The notes beneath the pieces were generated by a model, which was not told the origin of the DNA, searched no databases, and saw nothing but the letters and a program-made list of their open reading frames with translations. A program made the position numbers and the translations under genes. Positions 45,364-54,537 of a stretch of DNA of 64,000 nt are shown in pieces. Within the stretch, counting starts at the first letter, position 1; each line of letters opens with the position of its first letter. The stretch spans positions 18,672 through 82,671 of the forward strand of contig CAIUCS010000033.1 in the NCBI GenBank assembly GCA_903897715.1. Reading direction: 5' to 3'. The stretch is from an uncultured Synechococcales cyanobacterium (GTDB taxonomy: Bacteria; Cyanobacteriota; Cyanobacteriia; CAIUCS01).

Positions 45364-46752
45364 ATGATTCCCGTTTTCCAGCCACAACGGCAACCATTTC
45401 CTGGATTTTCAACCAACGCTTTACTTATCGTTTGGATAACGGTAGCGGCTACTAGTTTTGTTATTGGTTGGTTTAGTTTTAGTAAAGTTGAAGAGGCAAT
45501 TCCTTTACCCGGCACGTTAGAAGAAACTTCTACTTTTAAATCTGTCCTAGCCCCGACGGGTACAATTATCAAACAGGTTTACGTCCAACCAGGACAACAC
45601 GTTACTAAGGGGGATCTTTTAATTAGTTTTGATCAATCGGTCAGCAGGGCAAAATTTGATCAACTCCAGCAGTATAAACATCAGTTGACCCAACGGCAAC
45701 GGTTTTTTCAAGCTGTCATCCAACCTAATTTATCTTTGCACCAACTAGATAAATTAACCATGAAGGTTCAGTTACCCTTGGAAGCCGTTGCTTTGAGTCG
45801 GGAACGATTGTCTTTGCTAGAAAATATGAAACAGACCCCGTCACCGACCCCAACTGTTGCATCCAGTGACCGGTTTCCGGAATTAGAAAGGTGGCAAGGG
45901 CAATTGAAACAACTTCGACTACGGCTGGATGAGGTGCAATTCCAATTGATAGGAGATCAGGCATCGTTAGCCGAATTAGAATCAGGGGGACGCCAGGAAG
46001 GGGATCCACTCTTATCTTCAGAAGTAACCCCATCCAGTGCCAAAGAACGAGAGCTCAGTCGGTTACGGGAGGCAGTTCGGGTTCATCAGTCTACGGTAAA
46101 TGGGTTAACAGAACAAATAAACCAAATTGAACAGGTATTGGACTTAGCCAATCAAACCTATCCCCTTGGTAATCTGGATAGTTCTTCCCCGTCCCCAGTG
46201 GATGGCTTACAACAGGAACGTTTAAGGCTGAAGGAAATTGATCGTCAATTCCAAAATGCCCTAGCTGCTGATACTAATCAACTAAAACGATTAGATCAGG
46301 AACTAATAAAATATCAACGTACCCTTAAAGATGAACTACTCACTGCTCCCATTTCAGGGATTATTACCGATCTACGGGCAGTGAATCCTGGTTTTGTAAA
46401 CGATGGGGTGGAACCATTACTAAAAATTGTTCCTGACGGGGCATTGGCAGCCAGAATTTTGATTCGTCTCAGGGACTTGCCATTTGTAGAAACGGGAAAG
46501 GGGGTGGAAGTCAAGTTAAATCATGCTGATAACCATTCCTTGCTAAAGGGACGAATTGTTCGTATTGATGGACAGAACCAACGCAGTTCAGCCCAAGATG
46601 GAGTCCCCGCTGTTGTTCATTTCACCCAACTCCCCGTCCATTCATCAAGTCGTTCCCTTTATTCAGGGATGCCGGTCACGGCGATTGTTCGGATTCAAGA
46701 CCGTTGGTTAATTCAGGCGATCGCCAACCAGGTAACCAAATGGTTGGATTGA
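45364..46752 (+). CDS. HlyD-type membrane-fusion protein
   Basis: This is a periplasmic adaptor of 462 residues. One N-terminal helix (about 20-40) anchors it. It is followed by a biotinyl-lipoyl half-motif (VLAPTGTIIKQVYVQPGQHVTKGDLLISFD, about 59-88), long coiled coils (about 95-150 and 175-330) and the second lipoyl half plus beta barrel (about 330-450). Such proteins bridge an inner-membrane exporter and a TolC-like channel. Neither partner is next to it; an ExbB-like gene follows after 69 bp on the same strand. The transported substrate is unknown. Confidence 0.83.
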   Translation: MIPVFQPQRQPFPGFSTNALLIVWITVAATSFVIGWFSFSKVEEAIPLPGTLEETSTFKSVLAPTGTIIKQVYVQPGQHVTKGDLLISFDQSVSRAKFDQLQQYKHQLTQRQRFFQAVIQPNLSLHQLDKLTMKVQLPLEAVALSRERLSLLENMKQTPSPTPTVASSDRFPELERWQGQLKQLRLRLDEVQFQLIGDQASLAELESGGRQEGDPLLSSEVTPSSAKERELSRLREAVRVHQSTVNGLTEQINQIEQVLDLANQTYPLGNLDSSSPSPVDGLQQERLRLKEIDRQFQNALAADTNQLKRLDQELIKYQRTLKDELLTAPISGIITDLRAVNPGFVNDGVEPLLKIVPDGALAARILIRLRDLPFVETGKGVEVKLNHADNHSLLKGRIVRIDGQNQRSSAQDGVPAVVHFTQLPVHSSSRSLYSGMPVTAIVRIQDRWLIQAIANQVTKWLD

Positions 46753-46821
46753 AGTCTCTATCGCTGAACATTTGACAGTAACATCAATCAATTTTTGTAG
46801 CAGTAAAGGAGAGAACCCACG

Positions 46822-47448
46822 ATGAACCCAGTAGACATTTTTCAAAAAGGGGGGATTGTCATGTTTCCCTTACTCATTCTTTCCATCCTTTCCTTAAGCA
46901 CAATCCTTGAAAGACTGTGGTTTTGGACTTCCATCCTGACAAAAGAGAGAATCTTAGTAGATCAAATCTTAGCAGCTGCCCACCAAGACTGGTCGGTAGC
47001 GGCAGGGTTAGCAAAGCAGTCCCATGGACAACCCGTTGGTCGATTTTTATCAACTGCGTTGCAGTTAGACAACCCGGAACCTGAAATATTCAGACTTTGC
47101 TTAGAATCGTCTGCCCACGATGAACTGACAGCCATGCGTCGGGGGGAAAAATTACTGGAAGCAGTAATTGCCATTTCTCCCCTATTGGGTTTATTTGGAA
47201 CGGTGGTGGGATTAATTCGATCCTTATTATCCATTCGTATTGGTGATATTGGGACTGCTGCTACTTCAGGGGTCACCTTGGGGATTGGGGAGGCATTGAT
47301 CAGTACTGCCGCTGGCTTAGTGGTTGCCATTACCAGTTTGGTTTTTTATCGTCTGTTCCAGGGTTTTTTGTTTAACCAAGTCAAGCTATTTCGCAAATCT
47401 GGCAATGACTTGGAATTGTTATATTTACAACGCAAGGCTGATGGTTAG
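46822..47448 (+). CDS. MotA/TolQ/ExbB-family proton-channel protein
   Basis: This 208-residue membrane protein has three helices (about 12-32, 108-135, 155-180), with the family core AISPLLGLFGTVVGLIRSLLSI and LGIGEALISTAAGLVVAIT. ExbB works with ExbD and TonB to energise outer-membrane uptake. No ExbD-like gene lies within the window, which makes this an orphan here. An AAGGAGA site at about 46806 supports the start. It may be co-transcribed with the HlyD gene, though the two are not known to act together. Confidence 0.85.
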   Translation: MNPVDIFQKGGIVMFPLLILSILSLSTILERLWFWTSILTKERILVDQILAAAHQDWSVAAGLAKQSHGQPVGRFLSTALQLDNPEPEIFRLCLESSAHDELTAMRRGEKLLEAVIAISPLLGLFGTVVGLIRSLLSIRIGDIGTAATSGVTLGIGEALISTAAGLVVAITSLVFYRLFQGFLFNQVKLFRKSGNDLELLYLQRKADG

Positions 47449-47484
47449 ATATCCACCTTATCTTCTTAGTGCCCTATAAAGGAG

Positions 47485-47967
47485 TTATGGTTTTTGAGAA
47501 CGGGAACGCCCTTCTGTCCAAAATGCAGACACAATTAAACAAATAACCCCAATGTTAATAAATACGTCAGCCATGTTAAAAATAGGAAATTGAATGAGTC
47601 GAACATCAATAAAATCAATGACTTTACCACTGGCAAACCGATCAATACCATTCCCCAAAGCCCCACTAAAAATAAATCCAAAGCCCAATTGTTCTCCGAA
47701 ACTTAACTGGGGACCCCACACCACCATTCCGAATAAAACTAAACTTACTAGTAAAGATACCCACCTGAGCCATTCCCCCTGTTCATGGAAAAGGCTAAAG
47801 GCTGCTCCACTGTTCACCACGAAAGTAAAGTGAAATACCCCAGGCCACACATGCCAAGATTCACCAATCTGAAAAACTTCCATCACCCAGTCTTTTGTGA
47901 AACGGTCAATGGATAATCCTAAAATCGCCGCACCCCAAAATAAGGGGTTTTTAAGTACTTTATTGAT
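47485..47967 (-). CDS. lspA: Lipoprotein signal peptidase, non-standard start
   Basis: LspA cleaves the signal peptide of prolipoproteins in the membrane. The ATG-GTG frame from 47886 would be only 133 residues and lacks TM1. The same frame read upstream gives a normal TM1 (NPLFWGAAILGLSIDRFTKDWV) containing the conserved D-x-x-T-K motif (D21). The catalytic aspartates are D109 (NGIDR) and D134 (NMADVF). The only codon that can start a full-length (160-residue) protein is ATC at 47967: a TGA lies three codons above it, and GAGGTGAT sits at ideal distance (plus-strand 47970-47977). It is the last gene of bioB-bioY-lspA. Either AUC initiation or a lost ATG is possible. Confidence 0.85.
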   Translation of the reverse strand: MNKVLKNPLFWGAAILGLSIDRFTKDWVMEVFQIGESWHVWPGVFHFTFVVNSGAAFSLFHEQGEWLRWVSLLVSLVLFGMVVWGPQLSFGEQLGFGFIFSGALGNGIDRFASGKVIDFIDVRLIQFPIFNMADVFINIGVICLIVSAFWTEGRSRSQKP

Positions 47968-47996
47968 AAATCACCTCGGGAATTCCCTCCCCTAAC

Positions 47997-48602
47997 TTAA
48001 AACATAATTAGACGAAGAATAAATGCTAAAACTGTAACGGCACAGGTTATTCCTAAATGCCCTAGTAAGGTATGACTGGAAAACTTAACCATGGCTAATT
48101 CCATGGGAACCTGCATTTCACCTATAAAACCCAATTGGTGGATAATGCCCAGATAGCATAACCCAATCAGATGAATGATGACTAAACCGCTAAAGCAACA
48201 AAATGCAATGGATTCTAGTCGGGGAGGAGTTAGGAAGGCAAGCCAACCACAAACCCAAGCACCGGGAATAAAACCAAGTAGATAGCCAAATGCAGGTTGC
48301 TGAAAGTAGGATACTCCGCCCCCTTGGTCAAAAATGGGAAAACCTGATAAACCTAAGGTTAAGTAAGCGATTTGGGACAATGCCCCAGCATTCCGCCCCC
48401 CAATACAGGCAATTAGTAATACTGCCCCAACTTGATAAGTAACTCCCAACGATTGGGTGGAGATTTGACCATCATTCCATGCCCAAGGAGGATCAGCAAT
48501 AAATGCCTGGACAAATGTTCCACTAATCGTCAGAATTAAACCAATTAATGCCCAGAGTAGATCCTCTGGAGTCACTAAATTGGATTTAGGTGGCGGTGCC
48601 AT
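47997..48602 (-). CDS. bioY: Biotin transporter BioY
   Basis: BioY is the substrate-binding S component of an ECF biotin transporter; in cyanobacteria without adjacent EcfAT it may act alone. The 201 residues hold six helices. Typical parts are GAVLLIACIGGRNAGALSQIAYLTLGLSGFPIF (about 59-91) and PAFGYLLGFIPGAWVCG (about 102-118). Its start overlaps the end of bioB by 17 bp, and lspA begins 29 bp after its stop, forming a bioB-bioY-lspA operon. No BirA-type operator was identified upstream. Confidence 0.9.
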   Translation of the reverse strand: MAPPPKSNLVTPEDLLWALIGLILTISGTFVQAFIADPPWAWNDGQISTQSLGVTYQVGAVLLIACIGGRNAGALSQIAYLTLGLSGFPIFDQGGGVSYFQQPAFGYLLGFIPGAWVCGWLAFLTPPRLESIAFCCFSGLVIIHLIGLCYLGIIHQLGFIGEMQVPMELAMVKFSSHTLLGHLGITCAVTVLAFILRLIMF

Positions 48603-49695
48603 AGGATATTAGTTCATTCACATAGGTTCCAGGGATGGGAGCTTCTCCGCCATGTAGCCCCAATTCGGTCAAAATGGCTTGGTCTTGCTCTGGGGGCTGA
48701 CCGAGGGTGGTCAAATAATGACCAATTAGCATGGCATTAATCCCCGCCTTCAAGCCCAAGTGTTGAAGTTCACCCATGACAGCTTCCCGCCCCCCGGCAT
48801 AACGGATGATTTGTTCTGGGAGAATAAGCCGAAAAATGGCGATCGCCTTTAATGCTTCATAGGGATCCAATTTGGGACGGTTATCCAAGGGAGTCCCTGA
48901 TCGGGGATTTAACAGGTTTAAGGGAACTGATTCAACTTCCAATTCCCTAAGGGAAAGTGCCAGATCAACTCGGTCAGCCCAACTTTCCCCCATACCCAAA
49001 ATCCCCCCAGTACAGGCTTGAATCCCAACTGATTTTAAATGTTTGACAGTTGCAACTCGGTCATGCCAACGGTGGGTAGAGACAATTTCCGGAAAAAATG
49101 CTTCTGACGCCTCTAAGTTATGGTTATAACGGGTGACCCCAGCATCGTATAAAGACTGAGCCTGTTCGAGGGTTAGTTCACCCAAGGCGCAGCAGGGTTT
49201 GATGTTGGTTTCTTGGACGATGAGACGAACTGTATCCAGAATTTGATCAAACTCAGATGATTTAGAACCGGTGTACTTAGGACCACGCCCTTGGCTGACT
49301 AAGCAAAACCGCTTCGCTCCGGCTGCTTCTGCGGACTTAGCCTGGGTCAAAATTGCTTCCGGGGATTGTAGTCCGTAAATCGGAGATTCTTTACCGGGAT
49401 GATGGGCGGATTGGGAGCAAAACCCACAATTTTCAGAGCAATTCCCAGATTTAACATTGATAATGCTGCATAAGTCTACAGTGTTCCCACAACACGATTG
49501 TCTAACCTTATCCGCTGCCGCACAAAGGGATAAAATATTCTCCTGACCTTGAATTTCAGTAAGGGCGATGGCTGTGTCTCGATTGATCCGTTCACCTTCA
49601 ATAATTTGCTCCGTTAAGGTTGTCAACCAATTTTTAAGTTCAACGGGGGATAATTGAGATAAATTCAGGGGGGGATTAGCAACCATTAGACTCAT
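48586..49695 (-). CDS. bioB: Biotin synthase
   Basis: BioB is a radical-SAM enzyme that inserts sulfur into dethiobiotin. The 369 residues have the [4Fe-4S] motif C86-x3-C90-x2-C93 (NCSENCGFCSQ), the FCLVSQGRGP region, and YNHNLEAS, with the conserved Cys and Arg of the second cluster visible (for example CSIINVKSGNC, and CCALGELT). It is complete. It is first in a bioB-bioY-lspA operon. Two starts lie close (MSLM); the first, ATG 49695, fits the usual length. Confidence 0.94.
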   Translation of the reverse strand: MSLMVANPPLNLSQLSPVELKNWLTTLTEQIIEGERINRDTAIALTEIQGQENILSLCAAADKVRQSCCGNTVDLCSIINVKSGNCSENCGFCSQSAHHPGKESPIYGLQSPEAILTQAKSAEAAGAKRFCLVSQGRGPKYTGSKSSEFDQILDTVRLIVQETNIKPCCALGELTLEQAQSLYDAGVTRYNHNLEASEAFFPEIVSTHRWHDRVATVKHLKSVGIQACTGGILGMGESWADRVDLALSLRELEVESVPLNLLNPRSGTPLDNRPKLDPYEALKAIAIFRLILPEQIIRYAGGREAVMGELQHLGLKAGINAMLIGHYLTTLGQPPEQDQAILTELGLHGGEAPIPGTYVNELISYGTAT

Positions 49696-50144
49696 AAGCT
49701 GACTCCTAATGACATGGGGGATTATTATTCTCCATCTTAAAAAACCTTGACCTTATCAATTTTTATAAAGCTTAACTCACTTTATCAAAAAAATATTCCA
49801 GTAAGCCGGGAATTACTTTTTTATGCTTTCAAGTATTTCTAAGTCCAAGTAATGATAGTTAGGAACGCGGATCTTTTAAGCTGTATTTTTTGAAGATACT
49901 CCATTGTGACTGGTTGTTGTCGGTCGGGACAGTTCCTCCCGACTGGGTGTTGAGGTCTGAGGTAGGGTACTAAACCGCACGGTTCAATCTGGTTTACGGT
50001 CAGTGAAGTCTCGAATTCCGGCGTTGGAGCGAATAATCAGTAATTGTTCATCACTCAGGTTGTTAAAGCGAGACTTTCCTATCAAACTGTCTGAAATCCT
50101 GAGAAAATATAGTATTCCATATGCCCCATTTATAAATCTTAAAG
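49696..50144. other. Intergenic region with a possible gene remnant
   Basis: The gap lies between bioB and gltL, both minus. On the minus strand a frame near 50070-49988 reads FNNLSDEQLLIIRSNAGIRD and ends in a stop after DRKPD. It lacks a start and has no family I know, so it may be the tail of a decayed gene. No hairpin with a T-tract was found. The bioB promoter should lie in its left part. Confidence 0.35.
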
Positions 50145-50873
50145 TTAGTCGTGGAGGATTTTGGATAAAAACTGTTGTGCCCTGGGGGACTCTGGATGGT
50201 GAAAGAAATCAACTTTAGGACGATCTTCCAAAATTTCACCCTTATCCATAAAAATTACCCGGTCAGCGACTTTCTTAGCAAAGCCCATTTCATGGGTAAC
50301 CACAGCCATGGTCATACCCTCATGGGCTAGTTCCACCATCACATCCAATACTTCATTCACCATTTCTGGATCTAATGCAGAGGTAGGTTCATCAAATAAC
50401 ATCACAATCGGATTCATTGCCAAAGCACGGACGATGGCCACCCGTTGCTGTTGACCCCCTGACAACTGACCAGGATATTTATGGATTTGTTCAGTTAAAC
50501 CCACCCTCTGGAGTAATCCCTTCGCTACTTCAACTGACTGTTCTTTGGATCGTTTCAGTATTCTTACAGGACCTAACGTTAAATTTTCTAAAACAGAAAG
50601 ATGGGGAAATAACTCAAAATGCTGAAAAACCATGCCTACCCTGGCTCGCAGCTTGGGTAGATTCTTTTTTAAGTGTCCTACGGATAAGCCATCCACATGG
50701 ACGGTTCCAGACTGAAAGGATTCCAACCCATTTATACATTTCAAAAGAGTGGATTTACCCGAACCGGAGGGACCACAAATCACAACAACCTGCCCCTCAT
50801 AAATATCAAGGGAACAATCTTTTAAGACTTGAAACTGTCCATACCATTTTGATAACTCACGAATTTGAATCAT
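50145..50873 (-). CDS. gltL: Acidic amino-acid ABC transporter, ATPase GltL
   Basis: This is the ATP-hydrolysing subunit of a polar amino-acid importer, 242 residues. Walker A is GPSGSGKST (34-42), the Q loop is in [10 protein letters not shown], the signature is LSGGQQQR (about 135-142), Walker B is [13 protein letters not shown] (about 157-169), and the switch histidine is in VVTHEMGFA. It is the last gene of gltI-gltJ-gltK-gltL and starts 8 bp after gltK stops. It works at the inner face of the plasma membrane, energising glutamate/aspartate uptake. Confidence 0.92.
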   Translation of the reverse strand: MIQIRELSKWYGQFQVLKDCSLDIYEGQVVVICGPSGSGKSTLLKCINGLESFQSGTVHVDGLSVGHLKKNLPKLRARVGMVFQHFELFPHLSVLENLTLGPVRILKRSKEQSVEVAKGLLQRVGLTEQIHKYPGQLSGGQQQRVAIVRALAMNPIVMLFDEPTSALDPEMVNEVLDVMVELAHEGMTMAVVTHEMGFAKKVADRVIFMDKGEILEDRPKVDFFHHPESPRAQQFLSKILHD

Positions 50874-50881
50874 TGTTTTTA

Positions 50882-51568
50882 TTAAACTTTAAAACTGGGT
50901 TGATGTTGCAGTCGCTTAACCCCTTGGGATACCAGATAACAAAGAATAAAGTAGACTAGGGCTACAAAAGTATACATCTCCACTAGTCGACTATCTCGTT
51001 GAGCAATCTTAGATGCCGCCCCCAAAAAATCTGTTCCTGAAATAACATAGACCAATGACGTATCTTGAAAAAGAACAATGGTTTGGGTCAGCAAAACTGG
51101 GAGCATGGTGTGAAAAGCTTGGGGCATAATGACATACCTCATTTGTTGAAGATAATTTAATCCCAGAGCTTTTGCAGCATTTCGTTGTCCTGAAGGAACA
51201 GACTGAATTCCAGCCCGTATAATTTCACAATAGTAAGCACTTTCAAATAATATAAAACTGATCAATGCCGTTTGGTCAGGTCCAATGGTGATGGGTTGTT
51301 CAGTTTTAGTCATCCCTTGGAGCAGAAGAGGAACTAAAAAATACAACCAAAAGATAACTAAAATCAAAGGGATAGAGCGAAAAAAGTTAACATAAAGACT
51401 AGCTAGACGCTCTATTATCCTAATTCCCGACAACCGTGCCATGGCTAAAAAGGAACCACATATAATCCCTCCAACCATGGCAGTGAATGTCAAGAATAGG
51501 GAATATTGTAACCCTTTCCAAAGATAGGGTAGGGAGAACCATAGAACAGAACCATCAAAGGATTCCAC
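50882..51568 (-). CDS. gltK: Acidic amino-acid ABC transporter permease GltK
   Basis: This is one of two membrane subunits of the GltIJKL importer, 228 residues. It has five helices and the EAA loop that contacts GltL ([22 protein letters not shown], about 116-137). It matches E. coli GltK in segments such as FRSIPLILV and [20 protein letters not shown]. It starts one base after gltJ stops, so translation is coupled, and ends 8 bp before gltL. The [11 protein letters not shown] part is strongly conserved. Confidence 0.9.
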   Translation of the reverse strand: MESFDGSVLWFSLPYLWKGLQYSLFLTFTAMVGGIICGSFLAMARLSGIRIIERLASLYVNFFRSIPLILVIFWLYFLVPLLLQGMTKTEQPITIGPDQTALISFILFESAYYCEIIRAGIQSVPSGQRNAAKALGLNYLQQMRYVIMPQAFHTMLPVLLTQTIVLFQDTSLVYVISGTDFLGAASKIAQRDSRLVEMYTFVALVYFILCYLVSQGVKRLQHQPSFKV

Positions 51569-51569
51569 C

Positions 51570-52307
51570 TTAGCGTCCCTCCAAATAGCCAGGAATCTTT
51601 ACCCGTTCTTCGATTCCCGCCATGATGGCATTGACCACCAAAGCAATACCAACATAAAGTAAGGTAACTACAGAAAAAACTTCCATACCCTGGAAGGTAT
51701 ATTCATTCACCTGTTGACCCGTTGCCATCAGTTCTAATAAACCAATGGTAAGGGCAACTGAGGAATTCTTGAAGATATTAATGAATTCACTGGTTAAGGG
51801 AGGTATCATTATCCGCAAAACACAGGGTAAAAGAATATAACGATAAACCTGAAGTAGGGTAAAACCCATCGCTAAACCCGCTGATTTCTGACCAAGAGGG
51901 ATGGACATTATTCCAGCTTTAACTTGTTCTGCAATCCGAGCCGCAGTAAAAAAAGCCAAACTAAAAACAGCAGTGTAAAATTCTGGAAAGGGTAATCCTG
52001 TTTTCAACCAATTGCCCCAAGATGGGGGCAAAATTTCAGGAAGTACAAAAAACCAAAGAAACATCTGAACAATTAAGGGGATATTTCGGAAGACTTCTAC
52101 GTAAATATCCCCAATCCAACAAACCCACTTCAGTGGTGTAGTTGTGCAGACTCCCAGTAAAATTCCTAGGAATAGGGCTAAACACCACGCTAGTAGAGAA
52201 GTGGCGATGGTTAACAATAAACCGGAGACCAACCATTGATAATATTGTTCACCACCATAATCAACGGTATTCCAGAAAACCTGCCAGTTCCAACGGTAGG
52301 AATCCAT
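51570..52307 (-). CDS. gltJ: Acidic amino-acid ABC transporter permease GltJ
   Basis: This is the second permease of the GltIJKL importer, 245 residues. It resembles E. coli GltJ in YVEVFRNIPLIVQMFLWF (about 68-85) and in the EAA loop EQVKAGIMSIPLGQKSAGLAMG (about 128-149). The PPLTSEFINIFKNSSVALTIGL segment follows. Five helices are predicted. It starts 6 bp after gltI stops and is tightly coupled with gltK. The pair of different permeases, rather than a single one, separates this system from many other cyanobacterial amino-acid ABC transporters. Confidence 0.9.
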   Translation of the reverse strand: MDSYRWNWQVFWNTVDYGGEQYYQWLVSGLLLTIATSLLAWCLALFLGILLGVCTTTPLKWVCWIGDIYVEVFRNIPLIVQMFLWFFVLPEILPPSWGNWLKTGLPFPEFYTAVFSLAFFTAARIAEQVKAGIMSIPLGQKSAGLAMGFTLLQVYRYILLPCVLRIMIPPLTSEFINIFKNSSVALTIGLLELMATGQQVNEYTFQGMEVFSVVTLLYVGIALVVNAIMAGIEERVKIPGYLEGR

Positions 52308-52313
52308 TAATTA

Positions 52314-53225
52314 TTATTTACCTTGATCACTGGGTTTTTGAAAGGCTGATTTCAATGCATCTCCTAAAGGCAGGTTTAACTTTATTCCCCGAGGGGGGAT
52401 GGGACGAAGAAACCACTTCGTATAAAGTCGGTTGACTTCACCACTCTTAAAAACACTCTTTAGGGTGTCATCCACAACTTTTTTGAAAGCAGGGTCATCT
52501 TTGCGTAACATCAGACCGTAGGGTTCAACCGAAAGGGGAGCCCCCACAATTTGAAAATCATCAGGTTTTTTGGAATTGGCGATGAGACCAGCCAACAACA
52601 CATCATCCATTACAAATGCAGAAGCGCGACCGGTTTCCAGGATGAGAAATGATTCAGCGTGGTCTTTGCCATACAAGTTAACCACATTAATTTTTTTGCC
52701 CCGTTCATTTTGCTTGATGAGGCTGTCTGAAGTAGTTCCGGAAGTTGTCACTACTGGTTTACCATCGAGATCATCCAACGTTTTGATATTGGAGTTCGCC
52801 TTAACCGCCATTCTGACAGAACTGATATAATGGGCAACACTAAATGCAACTTGCTTCTGACGCTCCTTGGTATTGGTAGTTGAACCACATTCCAAGTCAA
52901 TTACCCCACTAGCCATCAACGGGATTCGGGTTTGGGAGGTGACGGGGTTTGTTTCAACTTTTAAGTTGGGTAGTTGTAGTTGCTTTTTGAGTGAATCCAC
53001 CACCTTCAGACAAAGGTCAATGGAATAACCAATGGATTTTTGATTATTGTCTAAATAAGAAAAAGGAATTGAAGATTCTCGCACTCCCAGAACAATTCTG
53101 CCAGATTCCTTGATTTTCTTTAATGTTCCGGTGAACTCTGTAGTCTGAGATTGTCCATTACTTGACTGGATTAAACCAAGCCCAATGGAAAACCCCACTA
53201 AAACTATGGAAACTATTTTTTTCAT
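52314..53225 (-). CDS. gltI: Glutamate/aspartate periplasmic binding protein GltI
   Basis: This is the periplasmic receptor of the importer. From ATG 53225 it has 303 residues, starting with the signal peptide MKKIVSIVLVGFSIGLGLIQ. The SBP_bac_3 fold has LGVRESSIPFSYLDNNQ (about 47-63), the ligand-contact region LECGSTTNTKERQ (about 109-121), VVTTSGTTSDSLI (about 155-167) and the family segment VMDDVLLAGL. It closely follows E. coli GltI in length and motifs. It is the first gene of the operon, with about 210 bp of AT-rich sequence upstream. Transfer from proteobacteria is possible but unproven. Confidence 0.92.
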   Translation of the reverse strand: MKKIVSIVLVGFSIGLGLIQSSNGQSQTTEFTGTLKKIKESGRIVLGVRESSIPFSYLDNNQKSIGYSIDLCLKVVDSLKKQLQLPNLKVETNPVTSQTRIPLMASGVIDLECGSTTNTKERQKQVAFSVAHYISSVRMAVKANSNIKTLDDLDGKPVVTTSGTTSDSLIKQNERGKKINVVNLYGKDHAESFLILETGRASAFVMDDVLLAGLIANSKKPDDFQIVGAPLSVEPYGLMLRKDDPAFKKVVDDTLKSVFKSGEVNRLYTKWFLRPIPPRGIKLNLPLGDALKSAFQKPSDQGK

Positions 53226-53446
53226 TGTTATCAATCTCTGTAAATTAAGTCTAATAATAAATATACGAAATACATACTATTTTTTTTGTAGTTTAAGTTG
53301 CAATTTCAATTTATTTAGAATTTATTTAAATTGAATATATTGATCTAATACAAGTTCTATCTTCCCCAAGACGACGGAATGAGTCATCTTCCATAAATCA
53401 CTTGTAACGTTATGTATCTTTTTCCACCATTCGTGGCATAACTTTA

Positions 53447-53650
53447 CTAAAGACTTGACAACCCTAACATCGCCTTCAACGTAAATGTCATAAAAACTAA
53501 CCCTGAAATCAATAAACCCACCAAGGCAACCCCAGTCAACGGTTTCTTAAACAATGGAGTTAACCAGCCCAAGGACGCTGCAAAAATACCTAAGGTAACT
53601 GTAATCAAAAAACGTGGGTAACGGGAAATATTATTAAAAAAATCTTGCAT
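53447..53650 (-). CDS. ycf33: Ycf33 (DUF751) family membrane protein
   Basis: This small thylakoid or plasma-membrane protein is conserved in cyanobacteria and plastid genomes (Ycf33), function unknown. From ATG 53650 it has 67 residues, MQDFFNNISRYPRFLITVTL, and two helices (about 12-33 and 38-60). The frame is open ten codons earlier, but the conserved start is this one. It is transcribed alone, just downstream of a MITE. Confidence 0.85.
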   Translation of the reverse strand: MQDFFNNISRYPRFLITVTLGIFAASLGWLTPLFKKPLTGVALVGLLISGLVFMTFTLKAMLGLSSL

Positions 53651-53760
53651 AATTCTAAAGCACCTTAATTCACTGACCAATATAGTTATTGAAGAATTAT
53701 CACCTTAATGTATAACCTAACATGACAATATAACCAAACATAACACCGTAACATGAACAG

Positions 53761-53915
53761 TTGATTGACTGACAAAACTTCTCAGCCAAAACCCCGAAAG
53801 CCATCAGCTTAGCCCTCTCCCGATGGGAGAGGGAGCCTGAGGGGTGGATCGGCTCCCCTCGCCCCCTGAGAAAGGGGTTGGGGGTGAGGGCGTACAACTT
53901 TTGTTAGTCAACCAG
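53761..53915 (+). mobile_element. MITE family 1, copy 4 (155 bp)
   Basis: It has the same arrangement as copy 3 with end TTTTGTTAGTCAACCAG, one mismatch from the others, and a left end TTGATTGACTGACAAAA. The flanks CATGAACAG and CATGATATA (53752-53760, 53916-53924) share only five of nine bases, so the duplication has decayed and the insertion may be older. It lies in the 53651-54060 gap between ycf33 and dps. Nothing else coding is there. Confidence 0.82.
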
Positions 53916-54060
53916 CATGATATAGTTAGCATAGAAACTTTTTCTGTCCTGCTCTCCGCAAAAAATATATAAGAATTAATACTAGTTAACAGCTTAAAAC
54001 AAGCCATGCCGTTTAAAAATCAGCGTGGTTCTGCTATCCCATCTGTAAGGAATAAACCCC

Positions 54061-54537
54061 ATGGCAACCCCTCCCATCAACATTGGTATTGATGAAGCAA
54101 CTCGTAAAGAAATCGCCACTGGTCTGTCGCGTCTTTTGGCAGACACTTACTCCCTGTACCTAAAAACCCACAACTTCCATTGGAATGTAACCGGTCCCAT
54201 GTTTCAAACCTTACATCTGATGTTTGAACAACAATATACCGAACTAGCATTAGCAGTTGATCAGGTGGCAGAACGAATCCGAGCCCTTGGCTTTCCTGCT
54301 CCTGGCACCTATTCCGAATATAGCCGGCTTAGTTCCATTCCTGAAACTGAAGGAGTCCCTCGGTCTCATGACATGATTCAATTATTAGTCGAAGGACAGG
54401 AAGCAGTTATCCGCACTGCTCGAAGCATCTTTTCCATTGCCGAAGCAGCTAAAGACGAACCTACGGCTGACTTGCTGACCCAACGGATGCAGATTCACGA
54501 GAAGACTGCATGGATGTTACGGAGCTTGCTGGAATAG
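54061..54537 (+). CDS. dps: Dps-family ferritin-like protein
   Basis: Dps forms 12-subunit shells that oxidise and store iron with peroxide and protect DNA. The 158 residues match the family. The ferroxidase-site motif [37 protein letters not shown] (about 37-74) contains the conserved histidines, aspartate and glutamate. The N-terminal part is short and not rich in lysine, so strong DNA binding is uncertain. A TAAGGA site lies about ten bases upstream of the ATG. The 3' end overlaps the convergent hypothetical gene by 77 bp. Oxidative-stress regulation is likely but not shown. Confidence 0.93.
   Translation: MATPPINIGIDEATRKEIATGLSRLLADTYSLYLKTHNFHWNVTGPMFQTLHLMFEQQYTELALAVDQVAERIRALGFPAPGTYSEYSRLSSIPETEGVPRSHDMIQLLVEGQEAVIRTARSIFSIAEAAKDEPTADLLTQRMQIHEKTAWMLRSLLE

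Noticed and set aside
47485..47886. lspA starting at the internal GTG/ATG
   Set aside because: That product (133 residues) lacks the first membrane helix and the conserved D-x-x-T-K motif, which are present in frame just upstream.
18659..53915. Repeated GC-rich palindromes as a CRISPR or as terminators
   Set aside because: Copies are single, dispersed and bounded by inverted ends with target duplications, not arrayed with spacers. They fit a MITE.
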